The position numbers and the translations under genes are program-made. A DNA stretch of 26,343 bases, from positions 1-26,343 of the forward strand of contig JBJKQL010000011.1 of NCBI GenBank assembly GCA_046705265.1. The letters are read 5' to 3'. Of the stretch, positions 1 to 7,491 are shown piece after piece; the stretch's first letter is position 1; each line of letters opens with the position of its first letter. Source of the DNA: JAJYTL01 sp046705265. Lineage in GTDB: Bacteria; Pseudomonadota; Alphaproteobacteria; Ferrovibrionales; Ferrovibrionaceae. The notes under the pieces were generated by a model that did no database searches, was not told the DNA's origin, and saw nothing but the letters and a program-made list of their open reading frames with translations.

Positions 1-263
1 ATATGGGCACGTGGAGTGGCATGACACGCTGATCTGTGTGATTGATTGCCTCCGAGTCGTTTGTTGCCTGGAAATGGTGCGCGTTGAATCGCGGAATGTC
101 CTCACGGCAATAATAGAGGCGATAGGCTGTCACGGTGCTTTCCCTCCATCACTCGTTTCCCCGCAGGCAATGGCATAAATGATCGCTCGTTGCGGGCGTC
201 CCGCCTTTCCTGCTCGATGGCAATGATCCTTTCGCGAGTTGGCCAAGCTGGTCATTCGCGATC

Positions 264-803
264 GTTTGGCAGCCGGATCTTGATCCCAAGCGCCTGGTGT
301 TCATCGACGAGACCGGTGCTTCGACGAAGATGGCTCGGCTGCGTGGCCGCTCGCCGCGCGGCGAGCGGTGCCGAGCGCCAGTGCCGCACGGACACTGGAA
401 GACCACTACCTTCGTCGGTGCCCTCAGGCTGGCGGGGATGACGGCGCCGATGGTCTTGGACGGCGCGATGAGCGGCCTGGCCTTCCTGGCCTATGTGGAG
501 CAGGTCCTGGTGCCGACACTGTCGCCGGGCGACATCGTGGTTATGGACAACCTGCCCGCCCACAAACTGACCGCCGCGCGCGGGGCCGTCCGGGCAGCGG
601 GAGCCGAACTGAGCTTCCTGCCGCGCTATAGCCCCGAGTTCAACCCGATCGAGATGGCGTTCTCGAAGCTCAAGAGCTTCTTCAAGAATGCAGCGGCCCG
701 AACCAAGGACGAGCTATGGGACGCCATTGGCCGAGCAATCGATACAGTCACCTCGACCGAATGCGAAAACTATTTCGCCGCCGCCGGTTATGACCGTGAG
801 TGA
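264..803 (+). pseudogene. IS630-family transposase, C-terminal catalytic part (truncated)
   Basis: The protein fragment is typical of an IS630 DDE transposase from about WQPDLDPKRLVFIDET onward. The first catalytic Asp is in FIDET, the second in VVMDNLPAHK and the Glu in NPIEMAFSKLK, so the DDE triad is intact and the C-terminus ends normally at 803. The N-terminal helix-turn-helix DNA-binding region (more than 100 residues in full-length members) is absent. The same frame runs upstream to a stop at 180-182, but the residues there do not resemble a transposase. The only start near the conserved part is a GTG at 297, inside the catalytic domain. This is therefore a decayed copy. A functional protein is unlikely without the DNA-binding domain. 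Confidence 0.8.
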
Positions 804-820
804 GCGGAAAATGCTCTAGC
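264..820 (+). mobile_element. Left-truncated IS630-family insertion sequence remnant
   Basis: The right part of an IS630-like element is present: the catalytic half of the transposase, then a short tail ending in CTAG near 816-819. IS630/Tc1-mariner elements typically insert at TA/CTAG targets, so the tail GAGCGGAAAATGCTCTAG (802-819) is the likely right terminus. No matching inverted repeat is visible in bases 1-263, so the left half was lost or replaced. The exact left breakpoint (around 264-270) is inferred from where similarity to IS630 transposases seems to begin. The element is probably immobile. Confidence 0.55.
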
Positions 821-1160
821 CAAAAATTGATACCGCAGAGAATGCGAAACGTCTACTGCAGTGCCGCTTCGAATAACAGTGCAGGCGAAATCCCTTGCTA
901 TGTCGTCCGATGCTGCACAGCCTTATCCCCACAACCGAGAGCGCGGCACCTTACCGGTCCCGTGCATTGTTTGACCGCCGGCTCGCAGCCTAAAATATAG
1001 GCAACCGCCCCGATCCGCGGGAATGGGCGCGCCCGAAACCGCGTCTATCTCATGGTCCCCGCATAAGCCCGAGCGGGCGCCAACGCATGGCACAGGCCAT
1101 GCATATCCGCTCGCATATCGATCAAAAGAGCCTGGCGCATGCCGGGCGCGGGAGACTCCC
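821..1160. other. Intergenic region upstream of the Anbu operon
   Basis: About 340 bases without a convincing gene. Open frames here are short and have no recognisable motifs. The stretch presumably contains the operon promoter. TTGACC at 971-976 followed by AT-rich TAAAATATAG at 991-1000 is the best sigma70-like candidate (17-base spacer to AATATA at 994-999). GGAGA just before 1161 serves as a ribosome binding site. I see no FNR-type palindrome here, unlike the operons to the right. Confidence 0.4.
971..999 (+). promoter_or_regulatory. Candidate sigma70-type promoter for the Anbu operon
   Basis: TTGACC (971-976) resembles a -35 element, and AATATA (994-999) lies 17 bases downstream inside an AT-rich patch in otherwise GC-rich DNA. 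The first gene starts at 1161, leaving a leader of about 150 bases. This is pattern matching only; the -10 match is weak. Confidence 0.3.
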
Positions 1161-2588
1161 ATGGGCGAAACGGCGGATCGCGCGTTCGACGAGATGAGCG
1201 GGCCGGGTAGCCCGGTGCCGCATTACGCCTTGATCCGCCGCTGGCTTGAGGCCGCATCCTCGGAGCTTCTTGCGATGAAGCATCGCGAGGCCGAGCTTCT
1301 GTTCAATCGCATCGGCATCACCTTCGCCGTGTATACCGAGGGCGGCGACCCGGAGCGTCTGATTCCCTTCGACATCATTCCGCGGATTCTCGACGCCGCG
1401 GAATGGGCCCTGCTGTCGCGCGGCCTGACCCAGCGGGTCAAGGCGCTGAACGCCTTTATCCATGATGTCTATCACCGGCGCGAAATCCTCCGCGCCGGAC
1501 GCGTGCCCGAGGCCGTCGTGCTAGGCAACGAGGGCTTCCGGCCGGAGATGCAAAACTTCGATCCACCGCAAGCGGCCTATACCCATGTCGCCGGTGTCGA
1601 CGTCGTGCGCGTCGGCCCGAACGATTTCTATGTGCTGGAAGACAACTGCCGCACGCCCTCCGGCGTTTCCTACATGCTGGAAAACCGCGAGGCGATGACA
1701 CGGCTCTTTCCCGAACTTCTCGCCGACCATCGCGTCGCCCCCGTCTCGCATTATCCCGAGGAGCTGCGCGAGACCCTGCGCTCGGTGGCGCCGGCGAACT
1801 GCGTCGGTGATCCCGCCATCGTCCTCCTCACTCCGGGGTGCTCCAACAGCGCCTATTACGAGCATTCGTTTCTCGCCGACGAGATGGGAATCGAGCTGGT
1901 CGAAGGCGCCGACCTTTTCGTCGATGCGAACGTCGTCTACATGCGCACCACCGAGGGGCCGCGGCAGGTCGACGTGATCTATCGCCGGCTCGACGACGAT
2001 TACCTCGATCCCTTGACGTTCCGGCCGGATTCGCTTCTCGGCATACCCGGTCTTCTCATGGCCTACCGCGCGGGCAACGTGACTCTCGCCAACGCGCCGG
2101 GCGCCGGCATCGCCGACGACAAGTCGATCTATCCCTTCGTGCCGGAAATGATCCGCTTCTATCTCGGCGAGGAGCCTGTACTGAACAACGTTCCGACCTA
2201 TCGCTGCGCGGTGGCGGCAGATCTCGGTTACGTCCTCGACCATTTGAATGAACTGGTCGTCAAGGAAGCGCGCGGTTCGGGTGGCTACGGCATGCTGGTC
2301 GGGCCGCACGCGACAGCAGAACAGTGCGCGGCCTTCGCCGCTAAGCTTCGCTGCCGCCCCGCCGATTACATCGCACAGCCGACACTCGCCCTTTCCACCT
2401 GCCCGGTCTTCACCGATACCGGCATCGCACCCCGGCATGTCGACCTCAGGCCCTTCGTCTTGAACGGAAAGGAGGTCCGCATCGTGCCCGGCGGCCTGAC
2501 CCGCGTCGCCTTGCGCGAGGGCTCGCTTGTGGTCAACTCAAGCCAGGGCGGCGGCACCAAGGATACCTGGGTGTTGGAAGACTTGTGA
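1161..2588 (+). CDS. Circularly permuted ATP-grasp protein (COG2308, DUF404/DUF407 type)
   Basis: The 475-residue product matches the circularly permuted ATP-grasp type 2 family in length and motifs. Recognisable segments are EDNCRTPSGVSYMLENR around residue 160, NAPGAGIADDKSIYPFVPEM in the middle, LNNVPTYRC, and the glycine-rich ATP-binding KEARGSGGYGM near residue 368. ATP-grasp enzymes join a carboxylate to an amine or thiol via acyl-phosphate; the substrate of this family is not established. I chose ATG 1161, preceded by GGAGA, over the in-frame upstream start at 1023 because the extra 46 residues are low-complexity and unlike the family. The stop overlaps the next gene's ATG by one base (TGATG), which implies translational coupling. 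It is the first gene of the ATP-grasp / alpha-E / transglutaminase / Anbu cluster, a neighbourhood known from many proteobacteria, which suggests a peptide-like product or tag handled by the downstream proteases. Confidence 0.9.
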   Translation: MGETADRAFDEMSGPGSPVPHYALIRRWLEAASSELLAMKHREAELLFNRIGITFAVYTEGGDPERLIPFDIIPRILDAAEWALLSRGLTQRVKALNAFIHDVYHRREILRAGRVPEAVVLGNEGFRPEMQNFDPPQAAYTHVAGVDVVRVGPNDFYVLEDNCRTPSGVSYMLENREAMTRLFPELLADHRVAPVSHYPEELRETLRSVAPANCVGDPAIVLLTPGCSNSAYYEHSFLADEMGIELVEGADLFVDANVVYMRTTEGPRQVDVIYRRLDDDYLDPLTFRPDSLLGIPGLLMAYRAGNVTLANAPGAGIADDKSIYPFVPEMIRFYLGEEPVLNNVPTYRCAVAADLGYVLDHLNELVVKEARGSGGYGMLVGPHATAEQCAAFAAKLRCRPADYIAQPTLALSTCPVFTDTGIAPRHVDLRPFVLNGKEVRIVPGGLTRVALREGSLVVNSSQGGGTKDTWVLEDL

Positions 2589-3034
2589 TGCTGAGCCGCA
2601 CCGCCGACAGCCTGTTCTGGCTTTCACGATACATGGAACGCGCCGAAAACGTTGCCCGGATCGTGCAGGTTGGCCAGCGCATGGGCGGGCTCTCCCGCTC
2701 GCTCGGCGATCCGGGCAACGAGTGGCATTCGGCACTCGTCGCCACCGGATCGGCGCCCGGTTTCTACCTCAAGCAGGCGACGCCAACGACGGCCAAGGTG
2801 CTCGATTATCTCGTCGCCGATCTCGACAACCCGTCGAGCATTCTCTCCTGCATCGACACCGCGCGCCGCAACGCCCGCATGGTGCGTACGGCGCTCACCG
2901 TCGACATGTGGAACGCGCTCAACGAGACTTGGCTCCGGGCGCGCAGCATCCCCGCGGCCGAGCTTGCGCCGGATCGGGTGATCGACTTTCTCGAGTGGAT
3001 AAAGGAGCGTTCTCTGCTGTTCAAGGGCGCCTAG
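2588..3034 (+). pseudogene. Alpha-E domain protein (DUF403, COG2307), N-terminal half before an in-frame TAG
   Basis: The gene starts at ATG 2588 with MLSRTADSLFWLSRYMERAE, the classic opening of alpha-E proteins, which are all-helical, about 310 residues long, and encoded next to the permuted ATP-grasp gene. Reading continues to codon 149, where LLFKGA is followed by TAG (3032-3034). The very next codons in the same frame continue the family sequence (GGTMLRNDAHLF). The break is therefore a single nonsense codon and not a frameshift. Without it the protein would have 314 residues, the family length. This half covers the first helical repeat only. Alternatives are a sequencing error, readthrough of the amber codon, or two separately translated halves. 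The role of alpha-E proteins is not established beyond their tight genetic link to ATP-grasp and Anbu. Confidence 0.85.
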
Positions 3035-3043
3035 GGGGGTACC

Positions 3044-3532
3044 ATGCTGCGCAACGACGCCCACCTCTTCACCAGACTCGGTACCTTTATCGAGCGGGCC
3101 GACAGCACGGCCCGCATTCTAGACGTCAAATACCACGTGCTGTTGCCGCAACACGAAAGCGTCGGCGGCGCCGTCGATTATTATCAATGGCAGGCGATCC
3201 TTCGCTCGGTCTCGGCGCTCCGCAGCTATCATTGGGTCTACAATGAGCGCTTGCGGCCATGGCTGATCGCCGAGCTCTTAATCCTTCGCCGTGAGATGCC
3301 ACGCTCGCTGCTCTCTTGCTGCGAGCAGATCGCGACCCAGCTCGAGGCTCTCGCCGAAGCCTACGGCGGCAAGCGCGGGGAGTGCCACCGCCTTGCCGGA
3401 GATATTTATGCGCGATTGCGCTTCGGCCGCATCGGCGACATTTTTCAAGCCGGTTTGCACGAACTCCTGACCGATTTCATCGCTCGCGTCGCCGCACTCG
3501 GCGACGAGATCACCGAGCTTTATCTCACCTGA
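3044..3532 (+). pseudogene. Alpha-E domain protein, C-terminal half after the in-frame TAG
   Basis: This is the continuation of the alpha-E gene in the same frame, beginning at a methionine inside the conserved MLRNDAHLFTRLGTFIERAD segment. It runs 162 residues to the normal family C-terminus (GDEITELYLT). The bases just before ATG 3044 are G-rich (AGGGGGGTACC), so translational restart on this ATG after the TAG at 3032 is conceivable. That would yield a split protein whose halves might reassemble. No mutations other than the TAG are visible: the rest is conserved and uninterrupted, which argues for a recent or artefactual lesion. The transglutaminase gene follows after seven bases. Confidence 0.8.
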
Positions 3533-3539
3533 CCGTGCC

Positions 3540-4352
3540 ATGCGTCTTCATGTCCACCACGAAACCGTCTATCAATACGCGGCCCCCGTCGGATACGCGA
3601 TTCAGGCCATGCGCCTTACCCCTCGCCCGCATGAGGGCTTGACGGTGCTGAGTTGGCGCGTGCGCGGCGATGGCGGCCGCGATCTGCCGTCGATCGTCGA
3701 CGGCTACGGCAACGTCGTTCATACGCAGACTATCACCGTTTCGCATACCGGCGCCACCATCATCGCCGAGGGGGATGTCGAGACCCGCGACACTGCCGGT
3801 GTCCTGCGCGGCGCTAGCGAGCCCTTGCCACCGGGACTCTTCCTCAAGCCGACACTGCTTACCGCCATCGAGCCCGAGATCGAGGCCCTGGCCGAGGCCG
3901 CGCGCGGACAAGAAAGCCTCGACACCCTGCACCGGCTGATGAACGTGGTGCGGAACCGGCTGGACTATAAGCTCGGCGAAACCGAGGTGGAGACAACTGC
4001 GGCGGAAGCGCTGAAGCGCGGCGTCGGCGTGTGCCAGGATCATGCCCATGTCTTCATCGCCGCGGCACGCGCCGGCGGCATTCCCGCGCGCTATGTCGGC
4101 GGCTATCTCTGGACTGGCGAGGACGCACGCGACTTCGAGGCAAATCACGCCTGGGTCGAGGCCTATGTCGAGGATCTGGGCTGGGTCGGGTTTGACCCAT
4201 CGAATCGCGTCTGCCCGACCGAAGCCTATATCCGCACCGCGGTCGGGCTCGACTATCGGTCGGCCTTGCCGATATGCGGCGTCCGTCGCGGCCTTACAAA
4301 CGAAAGTCTTGCAGTCACAGTCCGGGTCGCCGAGACCGGTGCCGAGCAATAA
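3540..4352 (+). CDS. Transglutaminase-like cysteine protease family protein (COG1305)
   Basis: The 270-residue protein has an N-terminal beta-rich region starting MRLHVHHETVYQYAAPVGYA (bacterial transglutaminase N-terminal type, residues 1-85) and a transglutaminase core at about 150-225. The papain-like triad is visible: Cys165 in GVGVCQDHAH, His203 in NHAWVEAYV and Asp219 in GFDPSN. Bacterial members of this family are usually proteases or amidases and not cross-linkers. No signal peptide is seen, so it is probably cytoplasmic. It lies seven bases after the alpha-E gene and 24 bases before Anbu, in one transcription unit. In this conserved cluster it is thought to act on the same peptide-type substrate as the ATP-grasp enzyme and Anbu; that joint role is inference. 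Confidence 0.92.
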   Translation: MRLHVHHETVYQYAAPVGYAIQAMRLTPRPHEGLTVLSWRVRGDGGRDLPSIVDGYGNVVHTQTITVSHTGATIIAEGDVETRDTAGVLRGASEPLPPGLFLKPTLLTAIEPEIEALAEAARGQESLDTLHRLMNVVRNRLDYKLGETEVETTAAEALKRGVGVCQDHAHVFIAAARAGGIPARYVGGYLWTGEDARDFEANHAWVEAYVEDLGWVGFDPSNRVCPTEAYIRTAVGLDYRSALPICGVRRGLTNESLAVTVRVAETGAEQ

Positions 4353-4376
4353 GGCGACCGACATGGAGGACGCGAG

Positions 4377-5123
4377 ATGACCTATTGCGTGGGGCTGGAC
4401 CTGAAGGACGGTCTGGTGCTCCTGAGCGATACCCGGACCAATGCCGGCGTCGACAACATCTCGGTATTTTCAAAGATGCACGTCTATGAGGTGCCGGGCG
4501 AGCGGGTGATTGCCCTGCTTACGGCCGGCAATCTCGCCATTTCGCAGGCGGTGATCAACTTGATCAACGAGGGGGTGGAGATCGACGGGACGCTTTGGAC
4601 GCCACTCAACGTCCCGAGCATGTTCCGCGCCGCGCAGCTTGTTGGCGAAGCGGTGCGCTGCGTCTATCGAATCGATGGCGACGCGATGGAGGCGCAAAGC
4701 GTCAAGTTCGACGTCTCTATCTTGCTCGGCGGCCAGATCAAGGATTGCGGGATGCGGCTGTTTCAGATCTACGCTGCCGGCAACTTTATCGAGTCGGCAC
4801 CGGACACGCCATTCCTGCAGATCGGCGAGCACAAATACGGCAAGCCGATCCTGGACCGCGCCGTGACTTACGATACCGACCTTTACGATGGCGTGAAGCT
4901 GGTTCTGGTTTCGATGGATTCGACGCTCCGAAGCAACCTCTCGGTCGGCTTGCCGATCGACCTTCTGGTTTATCGCCGCGATCGGCTCAACGTCGAACTC
5001 CGTCAGCGGATCACCGAGGAGGACGCGTATTTTCGCATGATCCGCGATCGCTGGTCGGCGGCCCTGCGCGAGGCCTATCGCACCATCCCGCGACCGCCCT
5101 GGGCGGGGAATCTACCCGTCTGA
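4377..5123 (+). CDS. Proteasome-like peptidase Anbu (COG3484)
   Basis: The 248-residue protein begins MTYCVGLDLKDGLVLLSDTR, characteristic of Anbu, the ancestral beta subunit related to HslV and the 20S proteasome. As in other N-terminal nucleophile peptidases, Thr2 becomes the N-terminal catalytic residue after Met removal, with Asp18 (SDTRTNAG) and Lys33 (FSKMHV) as partners. Family members form ring or helical-ring assemblies without a dedicated ATPase and have shown weak or no peptidase activity, so the substrate is unknown. GGAGG lies seven bases before the ATG. It is the last gene of the ATP-grasp/alpha-E/transglutaminase operon. Only 22 bases separate it from the convergent hemN gene, and no obvious terminator hairpin is seen there. 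Confidence 0.93.
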   Translation: MTYCVGLDLKDGLVLLSDTRTNAGVDNISVFSKMHVYEVPGERVIALLTAGNLAISQAVINLINEGVEIDGTLWTPLNVPSMFRAAQLVGEAVRCVYRIDGDAMEAQSVKFDVSILLGGQIKDCGMRLFQIYAAGNFIESAPDTPFLQIGEHKYGKPILDRAVTYDTDLYDGVKLVLVSMDSTLRSNLSVGLPIDLLVYRRDRLNVELRQRITEEDAYFRMIRDRWSAALREAYRTIPRPPWAGNLPV

Positions 5124-5145
5124 TCGCGGATTTCGTCTCGAACGC

Positions 5146-6507
5146 TTAAACCCCCTGGCTGTGGCGCGGACCGCTCGCGGAACCGACCCTGCCGATATAG
5201 CCGTCGAAAGCGGCCGCGACCGAGCGAAGAAAGGGACGCCCGAGCGCGGTGACGGCAAGCCGCGGACCTTCGCGCCTGATCACGCCATCGGAGGCAAGGA
5301 CCTCCAAGGCGGGCGTAAGCAGATCTTCCGCCCTCCCCCCGTGGGCGCAGGCAATGGCATCGAGGTCGACCGCAAGGTAACACATGATCTCCTCGATGAT
5401 ATCGCGCCGCAGCCGATCCTCCGTGCTTAAGGCAAGACCGCGTTTCACGGCAAGTCCGCCACGCCGCACGGTCTGTTGCCATTCGGGGATGGGCGTGATG
5501 TTCTGCACGTAGCCTTGCGGCAGCGCACCGATGGCCGAGGCGCCGAAGCCGATTAACGCCGACGCCTGATCGGTGGTATAGCCCTGGAAATTCCGGCGCA
5601 GGTTATGGTTCGCGGCGGCGCGGGCCATGGCGTCACTTGGCCGCGCGAAATGATCAAGGCCGATCGTCACATAACCCTCCGCAGTGAGCACCTCCTCCAC
5701 CACCGCGCGCTGGCGATGGCGTTGCATCGCGTCCGGCAGTGTTGGTTCGGCGAGAAGCTTCTGATGGCGCTTCATCCACGGCACATGGGCATAGCCGAAC
5801 ACCGCGAGCCGGTCGGGCGCGAGGGTAAGCGCGCGCCGGGCGGTAGCGGCGACGCCTTCTACAGTCTGGTGTGGCAACCCGTACATCAGGTCTAGGTTGA
5901 TCGCCCGGATACCCGCCGCGCGCAGCGCTTCGACGGTGGCGGCCGTCATCTCGTAAGGCTGGATGCGATTGACGACGGCCTGTACCAGGGGATCGAAATC
6001 CTGCACGCCGAGGCTCGCCCGCGTGGTGCCCATTTCGGCCAAGGCGGCGAGCGCGGCCGGCGACAGGCGACGCGGATCGATCTCCACCGCAATCTCGACG
6101 TCGGGCGTAAAGGCAAAGCTCTGGCGCAAGAGCGCCATGATGGCCGTCATGTCAGCCGGCGCGAGCGATGTCGGCGTACCGCCGCCCCAATGCACATGCT
6201 GAACCGGAAGGCACTTTCCGATGGTCTCGGCAACGCACGTGATCTCGGTCCGAAGATCGGCGGCATAGGCAGCCATCGGCCCGGCCCGGCGTACCGCCGT
6301 CGTATGGCAGCCGCAGAAATGACAAAGTGTGTGGCAAAACGGTACATGAAGGTAAAGCGAAAGCGTGCCGTCCTCGGGCAGCGCGTGGAGCCAGGCGGCA
6401 TAGGTCGCGGCATCCACCTCCGGCGAGAACTGAGGCGTAGTGGGGTAGCTGGTATAGCGGGGAACCGGAGGGCTGTAACGGTCGATGAGATCTGCGATCA
6501 TGGGCAT
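5146..6507 (-). CDS. hemN: Oxygen-independent coproporphyrinogen III oxidase (radical SAM)
   Basis: HemN decarboxylates coproporphyrinogen III to protoporphyrinogen IX without oxygen, using S-adenosylmethionine and a 4Fe-4S cluster. The cluster motif CHTLCHFCGC (C58, C62, C65, C67) has the CX3CX2CXC spacing of HemN, followed by HWGGGTPTSL and the C-terminal HemN domain. The N-terminal trip-wire sequence PVPRYTSYPT is present. I chose ATG 6507, which gives 453 residues, the usual length. The frame is open to a TTG at 6549, but that TTG sits inside an FNR-type palindrome (6536-6549) and has no ribosome binding site. ATG 6501 is an alternative. The gene follows ubiV in the same direction and may be both cotranscribed with ubiTUV and controlled from its own box. 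Confidence 0.93.
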   Translation of the reverse strand: MPMIADLIDRYSPPVPRYTSYPTTPQFSPEVDAATYAAWLHALPEDGTLSLYLHVPFCHTLCHFCGCHTTAVRRAGPMAAYAADLRTEITCVAETIGKCLPVQHVHWGGGTPTSLAPADMTAIMALLRQSFAFTPDVEIAVEIDPRRLSPAALAALAEMGTTRASLGVQDFDPLVQAVVNRIQPYEMTAATVEALRAAGIRAINLDLMYGLPHQTVEGVAATARRALTLAPDRLAVFGYAHVPWMKRHQKLLAEPTLPDAMQRHRQRAVVEEVLTAEGYVTIGLDHFARPSDAMARAAANHNLRRNFQGYTTDQASALIGFGASAIGALPQGYVQNITPIPEWQQTVRRGGLAVKRGLALSTEDRLRRDIIEEIMCYLAVDLDAIACAHGGRAEDLLTPALEVLASDGVIRREGPRLAVTALGRPFLRSVAAAFDGYIGRVGSASGPRHSQGV

Positions 6508-6535
6508 CTTTTTAGCCAAACGCCGTGCTTTTGCC

Positions 6536-6549
6536 TTGATCGACGTCAA
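6536..6549. promoter_or_regulatory. FNR/Dnr-type box at hemN
   Basis: TTGATCGACGTCAA is a perfect TTGAY-N4-RTCAA palindrome located in the 21-base ubiV-hemN gap and its flank. Its centre is only about 35 bases from the chosen hemN ATG. A standard class II activating position (centre at -41.5) would put the transcription start at about 6501, on the second candidate ATG. So either the mRNA is nearly leaderless or the site works in another geometry. Confidence 0.7.
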
Positions 6550-6570
6550 AGGTTCAACACAAGCGGTATC

Positions 6571-7491
6571 TTAGCCTGTCTCGGGCAGCGCATCGTCGTA
6601 GAAGGTTTCCGCCAGCGGGGCAAAGGAAACCAGCTCCGCGACCCGCGCGGCCGCCGCCTCGGGATCAAGATGGCCATCGAGCCGGTCGCGGAAGGTCTCC
6701 GCCACGGCGACCATATCGACTGCCTGCGGCCAGAGCCGGAAGACCGACATGCCGGCGGCACGTAGGATGTCGAGTTGTCGCACAAGATTAAGCACGACAT
6801 AAGACAAGGTCATCGTGCCGTTGGCGGCAAGGAATCCGTCGCCATCGAGGGTATCCACGTTAAGCCCGTTCCCGTCCCGGCCGCAGACGTACTGGCAGCC
6901 GTCTTTGTGCAGGCCGTTGGCGCGGGCATGATAGCAGCGAGCCGAGAGGGCGAGCGGCAGCCGGCCAAAGACCTGGGTCTCGAAAGTGATCGGTGGCGCG
7001 GCCGCGGTCAGTGCTGCGAGCGCACCCCGTGGCAGTTCGGCCGGGAGAACAACCCGCGTCGCGCCGTTGCCAGCGAGATACCCGACCGTACCTTCATTAT
7101 AAACATTGATGAAGGGGCCGATGACATGCGAACGGCCGCGGAGGAATCCTGCACCGGAAAGATCATTGAGCTCGACCAGGAGATCACGGTCGGCGGCGAG
7201 CGCTTCCAACACCGCGCTTTCACGCTCGCTCATGACCAATGCCAAGGTGGAATAGATCACTTCCTTGCCGGCGCGAGCGAGCCGTTCCACGACCTCCGGC
7301 AGATGGCTTTCGAAGAAGGGCATGCGCTTGGAACAGACGACCTCGCCAAGATAGACGATATCGACTGGGGCCTCATCGGCGATGCGAAAATAGAAGTCAC
7401 GCTTTTTCGCCGCCTCCCAATGATAGAGAACGGGCCCAAGCGAAATGCGGGCCGAAACAGGGTCTGCAACCGCACCATCGATGCCGGTCAT
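6571..7491 (-). CDS. ubiV: UbiV, oxygen-independent ubiquinone hydroxylation protein (U32 peptidase family)
   Basis: UbiV (formerly YhbV) is a 4Fe-4S protein that works with UbiU and UbiT to hydroxylate the ubiquinone ring without oxygen. The product has 306 residues. Cysteines C53, C186, C199 and C203 show the 13- and 4-residue spacings of the E. coli cluster ligands C180, C193 and C197, with the first Cys in GEVVCSKRMPFF. Sequences such as FETQVFGRLPLALSARCYHA and GMSVFRLWPQ are typical. ATG 7491 overlaps the ubiU stop as ATGA, the same junction as ubiT-ubiU, and is preferred to the TTG two codons upstream. Degradative peptidase activity is not expected despite the U32 label. The ubiT-ubiU-ubiV-hemN order groups two oxygen-independent biosynthetic steps. 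Confidence 0.93.
   Translation of the reverse strand: MTGIDGAVADPVSARISLGPVLYHWEAAKKRDFYFRIADEAPVDIVYLGEVVCSKRMPFFESHLPEVVERLARAGKEVIYSTLALVMSERESAVLEALAADRDLLVELNDLSGAGFLRGRSHVIGPFINVYNEGTVGYLAGNGATRVVLPAELPRGALAALTAAAPPITFETQVFGRLPLALSARCYHARANGLHKDGCQYVCGRDGNGLNVDTLDGDGFLAANGTMTLSYVVLNLVRQLDILRAAGMSVFRLWPQAVDMVAVAETFRDRLDGHLDPEAAAARVAELVSFAPLAETFYDDALPETG

Noticed and set aside
800..1000. 66-codon frame after the transposase
   Set aside because: Starts inside the IS tail, has no family features and overlaps the candidate operon promoter.
1521..2438. 305-codon open frame on the minus strand opposite the ATP-grasp gene
   Set aside because: It is antisense to a well-conserved gene; no motif, no ribosome binding site, and codon bias belongs to the plus strand.
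3525..4364. 279-codon open frame on the minus strand opposite the transglutaminase-like gene
   Set aside because: It mirrors almost exactly the extent of a gene with an intact Cys-His-Asp triad; a shadow frame.
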